This document shows positions 8,814 through 17,659 of a stretch of DNA of 64,000 bases, in pieces. Every line of letters begins with the position of its first letter. Positions within the stretch are counted from its first letter, which is position 1. A program made the position numbers and the translations under genes. The notes under the pieces were generated by a model. That model worked only from the letters and a program-made list of their open reading frames with translations. It was not told the DNA's origin and did not search any database. The DNA is taken from positions 248,001 through 312,000 of the forward strand of contig CALCST010000023.1 of assembly GCA_937894065.1 (NCBI GenBank). Reading direction: 5' to 3'. This DNA is from an uncultured Parabacteroides sp. GTDB taxonomy: Bacteria > Bacteroidota > Bacteroidia > Bacteroidales > Tannerellaceae.

Positions 8814-11132
8814 TTATTTGCCAGTCTGCATAATTCCGGAATCGGAATCCTTATTGTTCAGCTTCTTGTCGCCGGACTTGTAGCTTCTTCCAAATGAGAA
8901 GTTATAACTAAGAGTGATAAATCCCATTTGGGCGCTTTCTTTGAAATATTGCCGTTTTTTACTTGAGGCATATTTGTTCCAGTTTTCAGATTCAACTTTG
9001 AAATCGTCGGTGAACGGATTGATCATCCCGGCGCCGAATCTGAAGTCTTTCCATTTATAATTAAGCATTATTATTTGAGCATTCTCGCCGCCGCTCAATG
9101 TTTCGCCGCTGAACCAGTTCTGATTTGTCATTATCTGATATACGAATGTAAAGTTTTTCCACATTGCAGACACACTGCCGTCGAGCCACCAGTTTGAATA
9201 TCTGTGGTTGTATGTGTTACCGTTGCTGATGAAATGGTTCAATCCGCCACTGAGGGAGAATTGCAGAATATTGGCAACAGGACCGACGCGCAGCTGCATC
9301 ATTGGGGCAATACGGTGCCAGCTTTTCTGGTTGTCCCATGTCTGTATGATTTTATTACCTTCCACATATTTCTCGTCCATTATAGCATTTGGCTTATAAT
9401 TATATGTAAAGTTCATGTAAGCATAGAAAATACCTTTTGACCATTCAGCATCCAGAATCTCTGTGTAATTAAGATATGATTCCAGATAAGGATTTCCCCG
9501 TTGAATCTGCAATGAATCTATCACCTGGTCAATGGCGCTTAGATTTCCCAGCGATGGCATCTCATTGTTTATTGACGAACGAAGGCGTAAATAACTTCTG
9601 TCCGTAAAAGTATATTTGAGCGTTAGCTTAGGATTGAATGTGTAATACTGATATGTATCCGTGCTGCCTTCCTGGCGATAGAACGAACGTGTGCCACCAA
9701 CACCGAGAATATAGTCGAGCTTGTTCATTTTACCACGGAACTCACCATATACATATGTGCTTCCTTGCTGCATCTTGGTGTTGTAATTATGACCGTTGAT
9801 GTAGTCGTTGTTCGAGAAAGAATGTGTATGTCTGATTCCTGCACCGATTCTTTTACCGTTGGCAAGTTTCTTTTCATATATTCCTTCTCCAATGATGGAA
9901 TATTTGTTACCGTAAACAATGTTTTGTATGTCGGTCAGTTTGTCGTCTCCTTTGCTTTCTACATACAGACGGTCGGAGAAAGATTTGTTATATGTACCAA
10001 CCACGTTGAATATCAAAGTCTGCTCTTTCTTCAGATTCCTTTGATAATAAATATCGAGCGAAGGATTATGATAGTGCGATTTGGTTTCGTCTAGCATATC
10101 CACATAATCCGTTTCGTCAAGTCTGTTTGTCAACACTCCTTTATATCGTGAAATAGGAATATTGTTTCCGGAATAATTAAGAGCAATATTGAGCTGGTAT
10201 TTGTTGTTGTCCTGCAAATTGTAGGCAACGTTGAACCACTGCTGCATCAGTTTCCAGTGTGAAGGAACACCTTTCTCATATCTGTGCAGTTCATATCCGT
10301 TTCCAAGATTGAAATCCTCGAAGTTATCTCTGTAACTTCCGTAGAAATCACGCGGGCCGCCCCAATAATTAGCAGAGAATTCGGACTTTTTATGATTGAT
10401 TTTTATATTCCCCTGATAATTACCCCAACTTACATGAGGAGACTGCATTATGTCAAGACCAAAGTTTCCACCTGTTTCCGGACGACGTACTATGTAGTCA
10501 AGGACGATTTCTGCGTTTCCGTATCTCAGTCCCGGATTGTCGTGATATTCGATTCTTATGATTTCATCGGGACGTAAAGCATGTATTTCCTGGACGGACA
10601 CTTTCACACCGTTGATTCTCATCTGCACTTCACCGTCGCCGGGAATCTTAATAGTATTGTTCACCGGGTCAACCTGTACGCGTGGCAACATCATTTGTTG
10701 CAACAATTCCACTCCGTTTGCCGAAGCCTTGGTCTGTCGTTCGGAAGGATAAACAATTTTTCTGTCCACTTCGCTTCGTTGAGCTGAGGCGGTGACTGTT
10801 ACTCCGTCCAGTGAAAGAGCGTCTTCCACGAGTTGGATGCTGCCGAGATTTCGGGAATCAGTAGTTCCGTTAAGCCACAACTCTTCCGTTTTGTAACCGA
10901 CACTTGAAATTGTCAGTTTATAATTTCCGGATTTCAATCCGCTGATTTCAAAAGCACCATTGCTGCCGGAAGTTGTTCCTGTTATTAATTTTGAGTTTTC
11001 GTCTCCCAACGAAATATTTACGAACTCTATAGGTTGTTTCTTTTCGTCAATGATTGTTCCCTTAATTTTTATATGCTGAGCGTGCGCACTTAAGCTAGTC
11101 GCAATGCATAATGTTATCAATGTCTTTTTCAT
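8814..11132 (-). CDS. Outer-membrane beta-barrel protein (OMP_b-brl_3 type), paralogue 1
   Basis: The 772-residue product has a signal peptide (residues 1-18, TSLSAHA). It has the same domain order as the 6190-8508 product: a carboxypeptidase-regulatory-like sandwich (about 20-105), a plug-like domain (about 115-215) and a barrel to the C-terminus. Long stretches are identical, for example GLKSGNYKLTISSVGYKTEE and VTASAQRSEVDRKIVYPSER. Changes cluster in predicted loops and in the signal peptide. These proteins are expected in the outer membrane; no ligand can be named. The 260-base upstream region lacks the structured leader of its paralogue, apart from a short GACGCAGA near 11162 that resembles the edge of that element. 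Confidence 0.85.
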   Translation of the reverse strand: MKKTLITLCIATSLSAHAQHIKIKGTIIDEKKQPIEFVNISLGDENSKLITGTTSGSNGAFEISGLKSGNYKLTISSVGYKTEELWLNGTTDSRNLGSIQLVEDALSLDGVTVTASAQRSEVDRKIVYPSERQTKASANGVELLQQMMLPRVQVDPVNNTIKIPGDGEVQMRINGVKVSVQEIHALRPDEIIRIEYHDNPGLRYGNAEIVLDYIVRRPETGGNFGLDIMQSPHVSWGNYQGNIKINHKKSEFSANYWGGPRDFYGSYRDNFEDFNLGNGYELHRYEKGVPSHWKLMQQWFNVAYNLQDNNKYQLNIALNYSGNNIPISRYKGVLTNRLDETDYVDMLDETKSHYHNPSLDIYYQRNLKKEQTLIFNVVGTYNKSFSDRLYVESKGDDKLTDIQNIVYGNKYSIIGEGIYEKKLANGKRIGAGIRHTHSFSNNDYINGHNYNTKMQQGSTYVYGEFRGKMNKLDYILGVGGTRSFYRQEGSTDTYQYYTFNPKLTLKYTFTDRSYLRLRSSINNEMPSLGNLSAIDQVIDSLQIQRGNPYLESYLNYTEILDAEWSKGIFYAYMNFTYNYKPNAIMDEKYVEGNKIIQTWDNQKSWHRIAPMMQLRVGPVANILQFSLSGGLNHFISNGNTYNHRYSNWWLDGSVSAMWKNFTFVYQIMTNQNWFSGETLSGGENAQIIMLNYKWKDFRFGAGMINPFTDDFKVESENWNKYASSKKRQYFKESAQMGFITLSYNFSFGRSYKSGDKKLNNKDSDSGIMQTGK

Positions 11133-11277
11133 GTTTATTTTAGTCTTTGTTTTCTTTTATAGACGCAGAGTGTGTATTTTTGTTACAAAATATTTAGGAA
11201 TATCCTTACTTTATTAAATTTGCAAAGCAGAAAAAGAAAAGGAACTAATATAAAAACAGAAAAAAGTCTTATAGTAA

Positions 11278-11309
11278 TTTGTTTTATTCAAGTGAAATTG
11301 ATACCTTTG
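11278..11309 (+). promoter_or_regulatory. Promoter of rplU-rpmA
   Basis: TTTG at 11278-11281, a 20-base spacer and TACCTTTGC at 11302-11310 match the Bacteroidetes consensus fully. The start site would be near 11317, about 80 bases before the rplU ATG. Confidence 0.85.
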
Positions 11310-11321
11310 CACACGATTTTT

Positions 11322-11372
11322 CCGCGGAGGGTAGAAAAGCGATGCAAAGAATGTATCCACCCTCGGGACCTA
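11322..11372 (+). promoter_or_regulatory. Possible ribosomal-protein leader hairpin
   Basis: In the rplU 5' leader, GAGGGT (11327-11332) pairs with ACCCTC (11359-11364), flanked by CCGCG and GGG that can extend the stem around a bulge. Ribosomal protein operons are often autoregulated through such leaders, so an L21-binding leader is a reasonable guess. The stem is short and the role unproven. Confidence 0.35.
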
Positions 11373-11395
11373 ACTGTTTAAATATTATAAGACAG

Positions 11396-11713
11396 ATGTA
11401 CGTAGTTGTAGAAATTAACGGACAACAGTTCAAAGCTGAACAAGGTAAAAGATTATTCGTTCACCACATTCAGAACGCTGAAAACGGTGCAGTTGTAGAA
11501 TTCGACAAAGTTTTGTTGGTTGACAACAACGGTGAAGTTAAAGTAGGTGCTCCTGTAGTAGAAGGTGCGAAAGTAGTATGTGAAGTACGTTCTCACTTGG
11601 TAAAAGGTGAGAAGGTGTTGATCTTCCACAAAAAGAGAAGAAAAGGTTATCGTAAATTGAACGGTCACCGTCAGCAGTTCACAGAAGTTGTAGTTAAAGA
11701 AGTTGTTGCTTAA
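11396..11713 (+). CDS. rplU: 50S ribosomal protein L21
   Basis: The 105-residue product begins MYVVVEINGQQFKAEQGKRL, the family's standard N-terminus, and ends in the typical RRKGYRKLNGHRQQFTEV basic region that contacts 23S rRNA. The frame is open further upstream, but that stretch is the leader between the promoter (11278-11309) and this ATG, so 11396 is the start. It is followed 24 bases later by rpmA, the universal L21-L27 arrangement. Confidence 0.97.
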   Translation: MYVVVEINGQQFKAEQGKRLFVHHIQNAENGAVVEFDKVLLVDNNGEVKVGAPVVEGAKVVCEVRSHLVKGEKVLIFHKKRRKGYRKLNGHRQQFTEVVVKEVVA

Positions 11714-11737
11714 CATTTAAAAAAGGAGTAAAAGAAA

Positions 11738-11998
11738 ATGGCACATAAGAAAGGTGTTGGTAGTTCTAAGAACGGCCGTGAATCAGAAAGCAAACGATTA
11801 GGTGTTAAGTTGTTCGGTGGTGAAGTAGCTAAGGCTGGTAATATCATCGTTCGTCAGAGAGGTACAGTTCATCATCCAGGTGAAAACGTAGGTATGGGTA
11901 AAGATCATACTTTGTATGCTTTGGTTGATGGTGTAGTAACTTTCCGCAGAGGTAAAGAAAACCGTTCTTTCGTTTCTGTTAAAGTTGCAGAAGCTTAA
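11738..11998 (+). CDS. rpmA: 50S ribosomal protein L27
   Basis: The 86-residue product begins MAHKKGVGSSKNGRESESKR and contains VRQRGTVHHPGENVGMGKDH, diagnostic of L27. The N-terminal tail of L27 reaches the peptidyl-transferase centre in the ribosome. The gene is co-transcribed with rplU from the promoter at 11278-11309 and ends at the terminator at 12027-12055. An AAAAGGAG purine-rich stretch just upstream is one of the few Shine-Dalgarno-like sites in the window. Confidence 0.97.
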   Translation: MAHKKGVGSSKNGRESESKRLGVKLFGGEVAKAGNIIVRQRGTVHHPGENVGMGKDHTLYALVDGVVTFRRGKENRSFVSVKVAEA

Positions 11999-12026
11999 TC
12001 AAGGAATTGGTTCAAGTTATAAAATG

Positions 12027-12055
12027 AAGGAGATCTTTTAAGGTCTCCTTTTTTT
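12027..12055 (+). terminator. Intrinsic terminator of rplU-rpmA
   Basis: AAGGAGA (12027-12033) pairs with TCTCCTT (12044-12050), followed by a run of Ts to 12055. It lies 29 bases after the rpmA stop. Confidence 0.9.
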
Positions 12056-12260
12056 GTGTCCAAACATTAGCTGTTAGTCGTTTTTTGCCACATAATTGCT
12101 TTGAAAATATATACGGAAGCATCTTGACGTAGGTTCGGTCCCGCGTTCAATTATATATTGCCCCACGGATTTGTGGGTTCGGATGTATTTTTACAGATAA
12201 TTCTATAAATAGAAATTGTGTTAAATTGAAGCGATATAAGTGTATTTTGTGAGTTTTTTG

Positions 12261-12268
12261 TATATTTG
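12261..12268 (+). promoter_or_regulatory. Putative -7 element for the peptide transporter
   Basis: TATATTTG at 12261-12268 fits the -7 consensus and lies 60 bases before the ATG at 12329. No TTTG sits at the expected distance. The rest of the 12056-12328 gap holds only a small CCCAC/GTGGG hairpin near 12163-12178 and nothing else I can identify. Confidence 0.4.
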
Positions 12269-12328
12269 GAATGAAGTAAATAATATTTTGTATGTGCAGC
12301 ATACATATACACCTTAATTTCTGATAGT

Positions 12329-13891
12329 ATGAATACACTTAATGGTCATCCTAAAGGCCTTTATCTATTGTTTGTGACTGAAATGTGGGAGCGTTTCAGT
12401 TATTATGGAATGCGTGCGTTGTTTGTTCTGTATATGACGCAGGCTTTGCTTCTCGACAAGGAATATTCTTCCGAAATATACGGAAGCTACACTGGTTTAG
12501 TTTATCTTACACCTTTACTTGGCGGATATATAGCCGACAGATATTGGGGAAACAGGCGTTCCATTCTGGTCGGTTCGCTGATGATGGCTCTTGGGCAGTT
12601 CTTTATGTATTTGAGTGCCTGCTATTATCATAATGTGGAACTTGCCAAATGGCTAATGTTTTGTGGATTGGGAGTTCTTATACTTGGAAACGGATTTTTC
12701 AAACCCAATATTTCAACAATGGTAGGAGATTTGTATGAAGCCGGAGACAAGAGAAAGGATTCTGCATTTACCATTTTTTATATGGGCGTTAATCTCGGAG
12801 CCACAATTGCTCCTCTGTGGTGCGGATTGGTAGGAAATACCGGAAATCCCGAAGATTTCAAATGGGGTTTCTTGTCTGCTTGTATCGGTATGCTTATCGG
12901 TGCAGCAGTGTTCCAGTATTATAAGGACAGATGTCTTTGCATGCCAAACGGAACTCCAATTGGTATGCCGGTTGTGAAAGAGGTTTCTGAAGAGAAGAAG
13001 AACGAAAACCAAAATTCCGCTTCGATTAAAGTTGATGGACGAATTATCCTTTCTATATTGATTTCTGTTTTTCTTGTTTTGCTCTTTTCTTTTAATTGGA
13101 AATCTCTTTCAGATAATACAGTCGGATATTTCGCGGGAGCAGATTGGATTGGCTCAATAATATATGCGACAATTATAATGGTTCCCTCTGTCATAATTAC
13201 GGATAAGTCTCTGACTTGCCGTGAGAAGAAGCAGATAGGAATTATATTTGTTCTGGCCTTCTTCGTGATATTCTTCTGGGCAGCGTATGAGCAGGCAGGA
13301 GCTTCGCTCACATTCTTTGCCGACGAACAAACCGACCGTATGATTTGGGGTTGGGAAATGCCGGCTTCATATTTCCAGTCTTTCGGAGCTGTGTATATTG
13401 TGTTGCTTGCCCCGGTGTTTGCTTCATTATGGTCTTTCTTGAACAAACACAACATTGAACCTTCATCTCCTATGAAACAGGCAATAGGTTTGTTTCTTCT
13501 TTCTATGGGATATTTGCTTATAGCGTTTGGCGTGAAAGGTGTTGAGCCGGGAATGAAGGTGAGCATAATGTGGCTGACAAGTCTTTATTTCATCCATACA
13601 ATGGGAGAGTTGTGCCTTGCTCCGATAGGTTTGTCGTTAGTGTATAGATTGTCTCCGGCACGATTCTCGTCGTTACTTATGGGAGTTTGGTATCTCAGTA
13701 CTTCAGCAGCCAACAAACTGGCTGGATTGTTGAGCGGTTATTATCCTGAAGAAGGAGTGGAGAAAGCGTTCCTTGGTTACACCGTAAGCAACCTGTTCGA
13801 CTTTTTCCTTCTTTTCGTGTTGATGAGCGGAGCTGCCTCAGTTGTTCTGTTTTTGATTTCGGGTAAATTGGCGAAAGAGATTGACAGTTAA
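12329..13891 (+). CDS. POT-family proton-dependent oligopeptide transporter
   Basis: The 520-residue protein has about 14 hydrophobic segments. The N-terminus carries the POT signature EMWERFSYYGMRALFVLYM (helix 1, ExxERFxYYG, proton coupling) and the conserved loop GGYIADRYWGNRR. FFKPNIST follows in helix 4. These define the PTR2/DtpT family, which imports di- and tripeptides by proton symport in the inner membrane. It stands alone between the rpmA terminator and the convergent CobW-type gene. Confidence 0.92.
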   Translation: MNTLNGHPKGLYLLFVTEMWERFSYYGMRALFVLYMTQALLLDKEYSSEIYGSYTGLVYLTPLLGGYIADRYWGNRRSILVGSLMMALGQFFMYLSACYYHNVELAKWLMFCGLGVLILGNGFFKPNISTMVGDLYEAGDKRKDSAFTIFYMGVNLGATIAPLWCGLVGNTGNPEDFKWGFLSACIGMLIGAAVFQYYKDRCLCMPNGTPIGMPVVKEVSEEKKNENQNSASIKVDGRIILSILISVFLVLLFSFNWKSLSDNTVGYFAGADWIGSIIYATIIMVPSVIITDKSLTCREKKQIGIIFVLAFFVIFFWAAYEQAGASLTFFADEQTDRMIWGWEMPASYFQSFGAVYIVLLAPVFASLWSFLNKHNIEPSSPMKQAIGLFLLSMGYLLIAFGVKGVEPGMKVSIMWLTSLYFIHTMGELCLAPIGLSLVYRLSPARFSSLLMGVWYLSTSAANKLAGLLSGYYPEEGVEKAFLGYTVSNLFDFFLLFVLMSGAASVVLFLISGKLAKEIDS

Positions 13892-13898
13892 AGAGGGG

Positions 13899-13966
13899 AC
13901 AAGTTGACGAGTTGACAAGGGAACAAGAGGATATAATGTTCTTTCCTTGTCAACTTGTTAACTTGT
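13899..13966. terminator. Bidirectional terminator made of TTGACAAG repeats
   Basis: A 22-bp arm at 13899-13920, starting ACAAGTTGACGAG, pairs with 13945-13966 with only two imperfect positions. It lies between the convergent peptide transporter and CobW-type genes. Both arms are units of the dispersed ACAAGTTGACAAG family. Confidence 0.8.
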
Positions 13967-13976
13967 CTCTAGTCTC

Positions 13977-15227
13977 TTATCCCAAACAATTATCCAATTC
14001 CCTGATAATTCCTTCCTTATCCATATTCTGACCGATAAATACTATTTTCTGCATTCGGTCGCCATATTCATCATCCCAGTCACGCAGCAAACCAGGTTCA
14101 CGCATCATAAGAGCTCTGATTTCCTCTTCCGGATAAGTTGCATACCAGAGTCCGGCTTGTGATAGAGATTTCTGAATTCCTGCCTGTTCAAACAGGAATG
14201 ACATATCCGGATTATTCTTGAAATAGCATATACCTTTTGCACGGATTACGCTAGCAGGCCATTTTGTAGCAATAAATCTGTCAAACTTATTAAGGTCGAG
14301 AGGCTGACGGCGGTAATATACGAAAGTGCTGATGCCATATTCCTCAGCTTCGCCTTCGCCGTGATGATGATGGTGATGATGGCAGTTGCAGTGCGGACAG
14401 TTCTCTTCATCATGATGATGGTGATGTTCATGATTATGTTCGTGATGATGCTCGTGTTCATCAAATTCTTCATCTTCTTCCTCTTCTTCCGGAATCTGCT
14501 TTTCTATTTCTTTTATCCATCCTGCTGAAGTTGCCACGCGCTCGAAGTTGAACAATCTTGTGTTTATAATGTTGTCAAGCTCTATTTCTGCATAATCACA
14601 TTCCAGGATTCTTGCCGCAGGTTGCAAGGCACGGATAATATTCTTTATCCTTTGCAATTCATCGCCGCTCACCTCAGAAACTTTGTTGAGCACAATAGTG
14701 TTGCAGAACTCAATCTGCTGTATAATCAGATTTTCAATGTCGTCTTCATTTGGATTTCTGTCAGTAAGCTTTTCTGCGCAAGAGAATTCGCTCTGCATAC
14801 GCAAAGCGTCCACGACGGTTACAATATTGTCGAGTCTGCAAATGCCGTATTTTGTGTAAGCGCCGCCAAGTTTAGGAATTGAGCAGATAGTCTGCGCGAT
14901 TGGTTCCGGCTCGCAGATACCGCTCGCCTCGATTACGATATAATCGAATCTTTCCGTTTTCATAAGCTCAAAAAGCTGCTCAATCAAATCAGTCTTAAGC
15001 GTACAGCAGATACATCCGTTTTGTAGGGCAACCAGATTCTCTTCCTTCTTGCCGACAACACCACCTTTCTGGATAAGTTCGGCATCAATATTCACTTCGC
15101 CGATATCATTTACGATTACGGCAAATTTTATACCTTTTTTATTGGTAAGGATTCTGTTAACAAGCGTTGTTTTTCCGCTTCCTAAATATCCGGTCAGCAA
15201 CAGAACCGGAACTTCCTTTATGCTCAT
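13977..15227 (-). CDS. CobW/YjiA-family (COG0523) GTPase with His-rich metal-binding stretch
   Basis: The 416-residue cytosolic GTPase has Walker A GYLGSGKT (residues 13-20) and the family CxCC metal motif NGCICCTLKTD (Cys72, Cys74, Cys75). A CobW C-terminal domain runs from about residue 305 (STFVYYRRQPLDLNKFDRFI). Between the two, about residues 245-300, lies an acidic then extremely His-rich loop with many HEHHHEHNHEH-type runs and a CPHCNC cluster. COG0523 proteins are metallochaperones, and those with such loops are usually tied to zinc (or nickel/cobalt) handling. Zinc is the best guess but no Zur site was recognised. It stands alone on the minus strand, convergent with the transporter. 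Confidence 0.85.
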   Translation of the reverse strand: MSIKEVPVLLLTGYLGSGKTTLVNRILTNKKGIKFAVIVNDIGEVNIDAELIQKGGVVGKKEENLVALQNGCICCTLKTDLIEQLFELMKTERFDYIVIEASGICEPEPIAQTICSIPKLGGAYTKYGICRLDNIVTVVDALRMQSEFSCAEKLTDRNPNEDDIENLIIQQIEFCNTIVLNKVSEVSGDELQRIKNIIRALQPAARILECDYAEIELDNIINTRLFNFERVATSAGWIKEIEKQIPEEEEEDEEFDEHEHHHEHNHEHHHHHDEENCPHCNCHHHHHHHGEGEAEEYGISTFVYYRRQPLDLNKFDRFIATKWPASVIRAKGICYFKNNPDMSFLFEQAGIQKSLSQAGLWYATYPEEEIRALMMREPGLLRDWDDEYGDRMQKIVFIGQNMDKEGIIRELDNCLG

Positions 15228-15269
15228 ATGATTTGTTTTTAATGTTATGTCTATGCAAATTTAATTATA

Positions 15270-15325
15270 AAAAAGAACGCTGCGAAACCAAAACACAGAA
15301 TCAGTGTTTGCGGAGTCGCAGCGTT
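15270..15325 (-). terminator. Terminator of htpG
   Basis: A 10-bp stem pairs 15276-15285 (AACGCTGCGA) with 15316-15325, with an inner AAACAC/GTGTTT pairing. The plus-strand A-run before it becomes a U-run on the minus strand. It lies just past the htpG stop at 15357. Confidence 0.88.
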
Positions 15326-15356
15326 GATGTCTATTCCGGATTATATATTTTATTCA

Positions 15357-17408
15357 TTATCCGATAAGCTGAACGCTTCTTCTGATGAAGTTGCTCAAAG
15401 CTTCGCCTTTCAACATACCGTTGCTAAGCAAAGCAAGGTCGATAAGCTGGCTTACTTTGTTGTTGCTTGCAGCATATTCAGCGATAATCTTGTTGCATTC
15501 AACACGCAGTTCAGCGATTTTCTTGTTTGTGTTAGTCACATCTTCTTTTTCAGCTTCAGTGATTTCTTCTTCCTTCTTCTTGCTCTGAGCTTCACGCAAG
15601 TCAGACTGACGAGCTTTCCAGCCTTTCAAGTCAGCAAGTATAGGCTGAAGTTTTTCTGAACAAGCAGTTTCTTCACCTGCAAGGATTTCCTTAACCAAAG
15701 GATGCTGAGTGTTTACAACCAAGTTGTAGCTGTCCGGCATTTCTCCGTAGAACGACATACCCGGTTGCATAGCAGACATTTCTCTCATACGGCGCATATA
15801 TTCGCTCTGAGTAAGAACCACAGGATTTGCGTTTTCGCCCAAAGCTTCAAGAGTTACCATAAACTCAGCCTTTTCCAACTTAGGCATCTGGCTCTTGAAT
15901 ATTTCCTGCAATGCGTTCTTCTGTTCGTCGGCAAGTTCTACTTCTGCTACGTTTTCCTTAGCGATAAGCTTGTCGATGATATCGCTGTCCACGCGAACGA
16001 AACGGCTCTTTTCCCATTTCTGCTCCAACTGTCCGATTACGTGAACATCCAGCTGTCCGTTCATCAGAAGCACGCTATAACCTTTGTCCTTAGCAGCCTG
16101 AATATAGCTGTATTGTTCGTCCTTGTTAGTTGTGTACAGATATATCAGATTTCCATCCTTGTCAGTCTGGTTGTCTTTAATAAGAGTCTTGTATTCTTCG
16201 AATGTGAAATACTTGTCTTCAACATCTTTCACCAAAGCAAATTTTGCAGCTCTGTCATAGAATTTCTCTTCTGTAAGCATACCATACTGGATGAACAGTT
16301 TCAGATAATCCCATTTTTCTTCGAACTGCTTGCGGTCAGCTTTGAAAATTTCTTCCAATCTGTCTGCTACTTTCTTTGTAATGTGGCTTGAGATTTTCTT
16401 GACATTCTGGTCGCTCTGCAAATATGAACGTGAAACATTCAATGGAATATCCGGAGAATCAATCACACCATGAAGCAAAGTAAGGAATTCAGGAACGATA
16501 CCTTCAACAGAATCAGTGACGAAAACCTGGTTGCAATACAACTGTATCTTGTTGCGGTGCAAGTCAATGTTGCTCTTTATTCTTGGGAAATAAAGAATAC
16601 CGGTCAGATTGAACGGATAGTCAACATTCAGGTGAATCCAGAACAAAGGTTCTTCAGACATCGGATACAAATCCTGATAGAACTTCTTATAGTCTTCTTC
16701 TTTCAGTTCCGAAGGTTTGCGCACCCAAGCCGGAGTTGTATCGTTGATGATATTGTCTTCGTCTGTATCAACATATTTACCGTCTTTCCATTCCTGCTTT
16801 TTACCGAAAGCAATTGCAACAGGCAAGAAACGGCAATACTTAGTCAACAGTCCGCCAAGCTTTTCTTTGCTTAGGAAGTCCTTGTTTTCGTCATCGATAT
16901 AAAGGATGATATCAGTACCGCGGTCGGCCTTTTCAGTTTCTTCCATAGTATATTCAGGAGAACCGTCACAGCTCCACTTCATTGCAACTGCACCTTCCTT
17001 GTATGATTTTGTAATGATTTCAACCTTCTTTGAAACCATAAATGAAGAATAGAAACCAAGACCAAAGTGACCGATAATTGAAGCGGCATCGTTCTTGTAT
17101 TTCTTCACGAATTCTTCTGCTCCAGAGAATGCAATCTGGTTGATATATTTGTCAATTTCCTCGGCAGTCATACCAATACCACGGTCGGAAATAGTAATAG
17201 TATTTTCGTCGAATTTTACTCTTACTGTCAAATCACCCAATTCGCCTTTGAATTCGCCTACAGAAGACAATGTCTTAAGTTTCTGTGTTGCGTCAACTGC
17301 GTTTGAAACCAATTCACGAAGGAAAATTTCGTGATCGCTGTATAAGAATTTCTTGATAATAGGGAATATGTTTTCACTTGTTACCCCAATGTTACCTGAC
17401 TTATTCAT
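15357..17408 (-). CDS. htpG: Molecular chaperone HtpG (Hsp90)
   Basis: The 683-residue product has the GHKL ATPase N-domain: NAVDATQKL with the Mg-binding Asn, DRGIGMT, and GHFGLGFYSSFMV. The middle domain follows (PLFWIHLNVDYPFNLTGILY, SRSYLQSD) and then a C-terminal dimerisation region with HPLVKEIL. Length and motif order are full. HtpG is an ATP-dependent cytosolic chaperone of stress and client folding. It is monocistronic, with its own terminator. The 250 bases upstream hold the Nudix terminator and an imperfect palindrome (AACACATAG with CTATGTGTT, about 17450-17515) but no clear -7/-33 pair. Confidence 0.97.
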   Translation of the reverse strand: MNKSGNIGVTSENIFPIIKKFLYSDHEIFLRELVSNAVDATQKLKTLSSVGEFKGELGDLTVRVKFDENTITISDRGIGMTAEEIDKYINQIAFSGAEEFVKKYKNDAASIIGHFGLGFYSSFMVSKKVEIITKSYKEGAVAMKWSCDGSPEYTMEETEKADRGTDIILYIDDENKDFLSKEKLGGLLTKYCRFLPVAIAFGKKQEWKDGKYVDTDEDNIINDTTPAWVRKPSELKEEDYKKFYQDLYPMSEEPLFWIHLNVDYPFNLTGILYFPRIKSNIDLHRNKIQLYCNQVFVTDSVEGIVPEFLTLLHGVIDSPDIPLNVSRSYLQSDQNVKKISSHITKKVADRLEEIFKADRKQFEEKWDYLKLFIQYGMLTEEKFYDRAAKFALVKDVEDKYFTFEEYKTLIKDNQTDKDGNLIYLYTTNKDEQYSYIQAAKDKGYSVLLMNGQLDVHVIGQLEQKWEKSRFVRVDSDIIDKLIAKENVAEVELADEQKNALQEIFKSQMPKLEKAEFMVTLEALGENANPVVLTQSEYMRRMREMSAMQPGMSFYGEMPDSYNLVVNTQHPLVKEILAGEETACSEKLQPILADLKGWKARQSDLREAQSKKKEEEITEAEKEDVTNTNKKIAELRVECNKIIAEYAASNNKVSQLIDLALLSNGMLKGEALSNFIRRSVQLIG

Positions 17409-17543
17409 ATGTTTGAGTTTTTGAGTTTTTATATTTTTGAGTTTTCCAACACATAGACACTGGGAACACCGATTTATTATTCAACTACCCAGTTCCTTTT
17501 TGGTTGCTATGTGTTGTTATGAATAACCGGAAACATATCATAC

Positions 17544-17592
17544 AAAAAAAATGCCATATCTCCATTTTTAGTTATTAGGATATGGAGATATG
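17544..17592 (-). terminator. Terminator of the Nudix gene
   Basis: CATATCTCCAT (17555-17565) pairs perfectly with ATGGAGATATG (17582-17592), and eight As at 17544-17551 give a U-run on the minus strand. Confidence 0.85.
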
Positions 17593-17659
17593 ACAAAAAG
17601 TCGTAATTTGTCTTTCGCTGTTAATGCTTAGCGGCAGACAACTGAAAAAAAGGCAGAAT

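Noticed and set aside
11279..11395. N-terminal extension of L21
   Set aside because: The stretch is the 5' leader after a consensus promoter, and L21 proteins begin at MYVVVEINGQQ.
12919..13566. Antisense frame of 215 codons opposite the peptide transporter
   Set aside because: Opposite a well-supported POT gene, with low-complexity composition and no start signals.
15702..16391. Plus-strand frame of 229 codons opposite htpG
   Set aside because: Mirror of htpG codons; no independent evidence.
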